From: Cyanobacteria bacterium UBA11153
GTDB taxonomy: Bacteria > Cyanobacteriota > Cyanobacteriia > Cyanobacteriales > Coleofasciculaceae
Length of the DNA: 6,583 bases
Direction of reading: 5' to 3'
NCBI GenBank assembly: GCA_003511885.1
Contig: DOIX01000330.1
Coordinates: 1 to 6,583 of the forward strand
Shown here: piece after piece, positions 4,864 through 6,583 of the stretch
Position numbering within the stretch: position 1 is the first letter of the stretch
Layout of the letters: every line of letters begins with the position of its first letter
Notes under the pieces: generated by a model
Told to the model about the DNA's origin: nothing
Seen by the model: the letters and a program-made list of their open reading frames with translations, nothing else
The model's database searches: none
Program-made: the position numbers and the translations under genes

Positions 4864-6548
4864 ATCTTGTTTTTGGGAGAGCGCAATAGCAACCCATATT
4901 CAATACCTTCCACCACAGCTTGGTAGGAGGCTTCCAAGATATTAGTGGAAACTCCCAGTGTCGTCCAGCGTTGTTTGCCATTGCTAGATTCTACCAGAAC
5001 GCGAGTTTTCGCAGAAGTACCTGCCCCACCATCAAGAATTCGCACCTTATAGTCAGTTAGGTAAAAATTGGCAATTTCTGGGTAAAATTGCACCAAGGCA
5101 TTACGCAAAGCCCGATCCAGTGCCGATACTGGTCCGTTTCCTTCTGCGACTTCCAACAAAATCTCCTGACCATTGACAGCAACTTTGATGGTTGCCATGC
5201 AATTTCTGTAAGCTCCCTCTATCTCTTGTAGCATATCACAGTAAACATGAAAACCCTTCAGTTCAAAAGGCGGCTCCCGATATCCTAACGCTTCTCGCAT
5301 CAACAACTCAAAACTGGCTTCGGCTGCTTCAAATTGATATCCTTGACTTTCCAAGTCTTTGATCAGTTGTAATATTTCCCGACAGGTGGGGTCTTGTTTG
5401 TCGAGTTCGTGACCAAAACTCTTGGCTTTGGCTAAAATATTACTGAGTCCGGATTGATCGGAAATGACAATCCGCCGCTGATTCCCGACTTGTTCTGGCT
5501 GGATATGTTCGTAAGTTAGGGGATTTTTGGCTACGGCTGAAACGTGGATGCCACCTTTGTGAGCAAATGCTGACTTACCCACAAAAGGAGCATGGTCATC
5601 GGGTGCGAGGTTGACTATTTCACTAATCAGACGGCTAGCTGGGCTGAGTTTGGTTAATCGATCTTCTTCAATACATGTATATCCTAATTTTAATTGTAAA
5701 TTGGGTATCACTGAACAGAGATTAGCATTGCCGCAGCGTTCTCCGTAACCATTGATTGTACCTTGAACCATCTTTACTCCTTCTAGTACTCCAGCGAGGG
5801 CATTGGCAACGGCGGTTTCTGAGTCGTTGTGGGTGTGAATCCCTATCTGGGGAATGGGGAATGGGGAGGATGGCGATGGCATGAAGTGCCCGCTTCGCGA
5901 TGGCAAATTTGCTCCGCCTTCTTCCCCCTCTTCGCCTTTCTGATGACAAGTTTTCTCTATTACGTCTCGGACAATTTTGCTAATTTCATGAGGTAGGGTT
6001 CCGCCGTTAGTATCGCATAGTACTAGCCATTTAGCGCCTGCATCTCTAGCGGCGATCAAGGTTTTGAGGGCATATTCGGGATTGTATTTGTAGCCATCAA
6101 ACCAATGTTCAGCATCGTAAATTACGTTTCGCCCTTGACTGCGGAGATACTCAATCGTATCTCGAATCATGGCTAGGTTTTCTTCGAGGGTAGTATTTAA
6201 TCCTGCTGTAACTTGTAAATCCCATGATTTGCCGAAAATTGTTACCCAGCGAGTACCTGCGGCGAGGATGGCTTGGAGCATTTGGTCATCGGCTGCTGTA
6301 GTATGGGGACGGCGAGTTGAGCAAAATGCTACTACTTCGGCTTGGTTGAGTGGTTGTTCTTTAAGTCGCCAGAAAAATTGTACGTCTTTAGGATTTGCTC
6401 CAGGCCATCCGCCTTCGATAAAGGGTATACCTAATTCGTCGAGTTGTCTGGCTATGCGTATTTTGTCTTCTAGTGACAGGGATAATCCTTCTCTTTGAGT
6501 ACCATCTCGGAGGGTTGTGTCGTAGATACAGATTTGTTTTGAGTTCAT
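4845..6548 (-). CDS. cimA: Citramalate synthase (CimA)
   Basis: This 567-aa enzyme of the DRE-TIM metallolyase family is predicted to condense pyruvate with acetyl-CoA to (R)-citramalate, the first step of threonine-independent isoleucine synthesis; that pathway is known in cyanobacteria such as Cyanothece. The catalytic barrel opens with DTTLRDGTQREG at 10-21, the CimA form of the motif (LeuA usually has RDGEQ). Metal-binding HTHND is at 238-242, GTINGYGERCGN at 263-274 and KGGIHVSAV at 331-339. Residues about 430-560 form the C-terminal regulatory domain of the LeuA type (VSALDRALRNAL, later DGGAGTSAKTRV), where end-product feedback is expected. The protein is slightly longer than usual because of a low-complexity insert at about residues 204-231. 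The ATG at 6548 is chosen because family similarity begins within ten residues, although no clear ribosome binding site precedes it. LeuA or homocitrate synthase are less likely alternatives. Confidence 0.92.
   Translation of the reverse strand: MNSKQICIYDTTLRDGTQREGLSLSLEDKIRIARQLDELGIPFIEGGWPGANPKDVQFFWRLKEQPLNQAEVVAFCSTRRPHTTAADDQMLQAILAAGTRWVTIFGKSWDLQVTAGLNTTLEENLAMIRDTIEYLRSQGRNVIYDAEHWFDGYKYNPEYALKTLIAARDAGAKWLVLCDTNGGTLPHEISKIVRDVIEKTCHQKGEEGEEGGANLPSRSGHFMPSPSSPFPIPQIGIHTHNDSETAVANALAGVLEGVKMVQGTINGYGERCGNANLCSVIPNLQLKLGYTCIEEDRLTKLSPASRLISEIVNLAPDDHAPFVGKSAFAHKGGIHVSAVAKNPLTYEHIQPEQVGNQRRIVISDQSGLSNILAKAKSFGHELDKQDPTCREILQLIKDLESQGYQFEAAEASFELLMREALGYREPPFELKGFHVYCDMLQEIEGAYRNCMATIKVAVNGQEILLEVAEGNGPVSALDRALRNALVQFYPEIANFYLTDYKVRILDGGAGTSAKTRVLVESSNGKQRWTTLGVSTNILEASYQAVVEGIEYGLLLRSPKNKIVNSSS
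5855..5940. repeat. Low-complexity in-frame insertion inside cimA
   Basis: The cimA segment for residues about 204-231 is unlike the rest of the gene. On the + strand it contains GGGG-AAT-GGGG-AAT-GGGG (the first run starts at 5849), repeated GATGGC units, and a TTCTTCCCCCTCTTCGCC stretch at its other end. The encoded peptide is Glu/Gly-rich and then Pro/Ser-rich. Its composition resembles the spacer at 505-610, which suggests an intergenic-type repeat that landed in a gene and stayed in frame. The boundaries are approximate. Confidence 0.6.
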
Positions 6549-6562
6549 AACAAAAGGTATAG

Positions 6563-6582
6563 CAATTGACAGTGGACAATTG
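6563..6582. repeat. CAATTG pair upstream of cimA
   Basis: CAATTG occurs at 6563-6568 and 6577-6582, separated by eight bases, 14 bases before the cimA start codon. CAATTG is itself palindromic. Repeats of this type are common in cyanobacterial spacers. It could be an operator-like pair, but the window ends here and the context is missing. Confidence 0.5.
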
Positions 6583-6583
6583 A

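Noticed and set aside
4729..4926. 65-codon plus-strand frame over the cimA 3' end
   Set aside because: It runs antisense into conserved cimA sequence and lacks a ribosome binding site; its upstream part is repeat-rich spacer.
6549..6583. cimA promoter with TATACC as -10 on the minus strand
   Set aside because: The only -35-like word, TTGTCC, is 12 bases away, too close, and TATACC would be about 11 bases from the start codon; the real promoter is probably beyond the window.

Overview
The window looks like chromosomal DNA from a cyanobacterium. It carries four perfect copies of the octamer GCGATCGC, the cyanobacterial HIP1 element, at 379-386, 1309-1316, 1758-1765 and 2311-2318. It also has a small DUF4327-like protein of a family I know only from cyanobacteria, simple G/C-rich intergenic repeats of the cyanobacterial kind, and a zinc-ribbon/FHA/PP2C/Ser-Thr kinase gene set typical of that phylum. 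I cannot name the genus.

Layout, left to right. Positions 1-480 (+) are the 3' part of an RluE-type 23S rRNA pseudouridine synthase whose start lies before the window. A 147-nt G-rich then C-rich spacer follows. Positions 628-2751 (+) encode a 707-aa protein with a double zinc ribbon, an acidic linker, a kinase-like domain that has lost its catalytic residues, and a complete PP2C phosphatase domain. After a 112-nt spacer with a short tandem repeat, 2864-4081 (+) encodes a 405-aa protein with an FHA domain, a degenerate zinc ribbon and an apparently active Ser/Thr kinase. The rightward genes meet two leftward genes: a 72-aa DUF4327-like protein (4302-4520) and a 567-aa citramalate synthase, cimA (4845-6548). 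The 324 nt between these two contain several short inverted and direct repeats and no convincing gene.

How the genes fit together. The phosphatase and kinase genes are codirectional neighbours and probably form a cognate signalling pair: the kinase would phosphorylate Ser/Thr, its FHA domain would read phosphothreonine, and the PP2C would reverse the mark. The most interesting point is that the phosphatase carries its own pseudokinase, which aligns by eye with the neighbouring active kinase. This suggests a scaffold or regulatory domain derived from a kinase. Both proteins appear soluble. The cimA gene is metabolic (threonine-independent isoleucine synthesis) and has a low-complexity insertion of about 28 residues just before its metal-binding motif. 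I see no tRNA, rRNA, CRISPR array, insertion sequence or phage gene.
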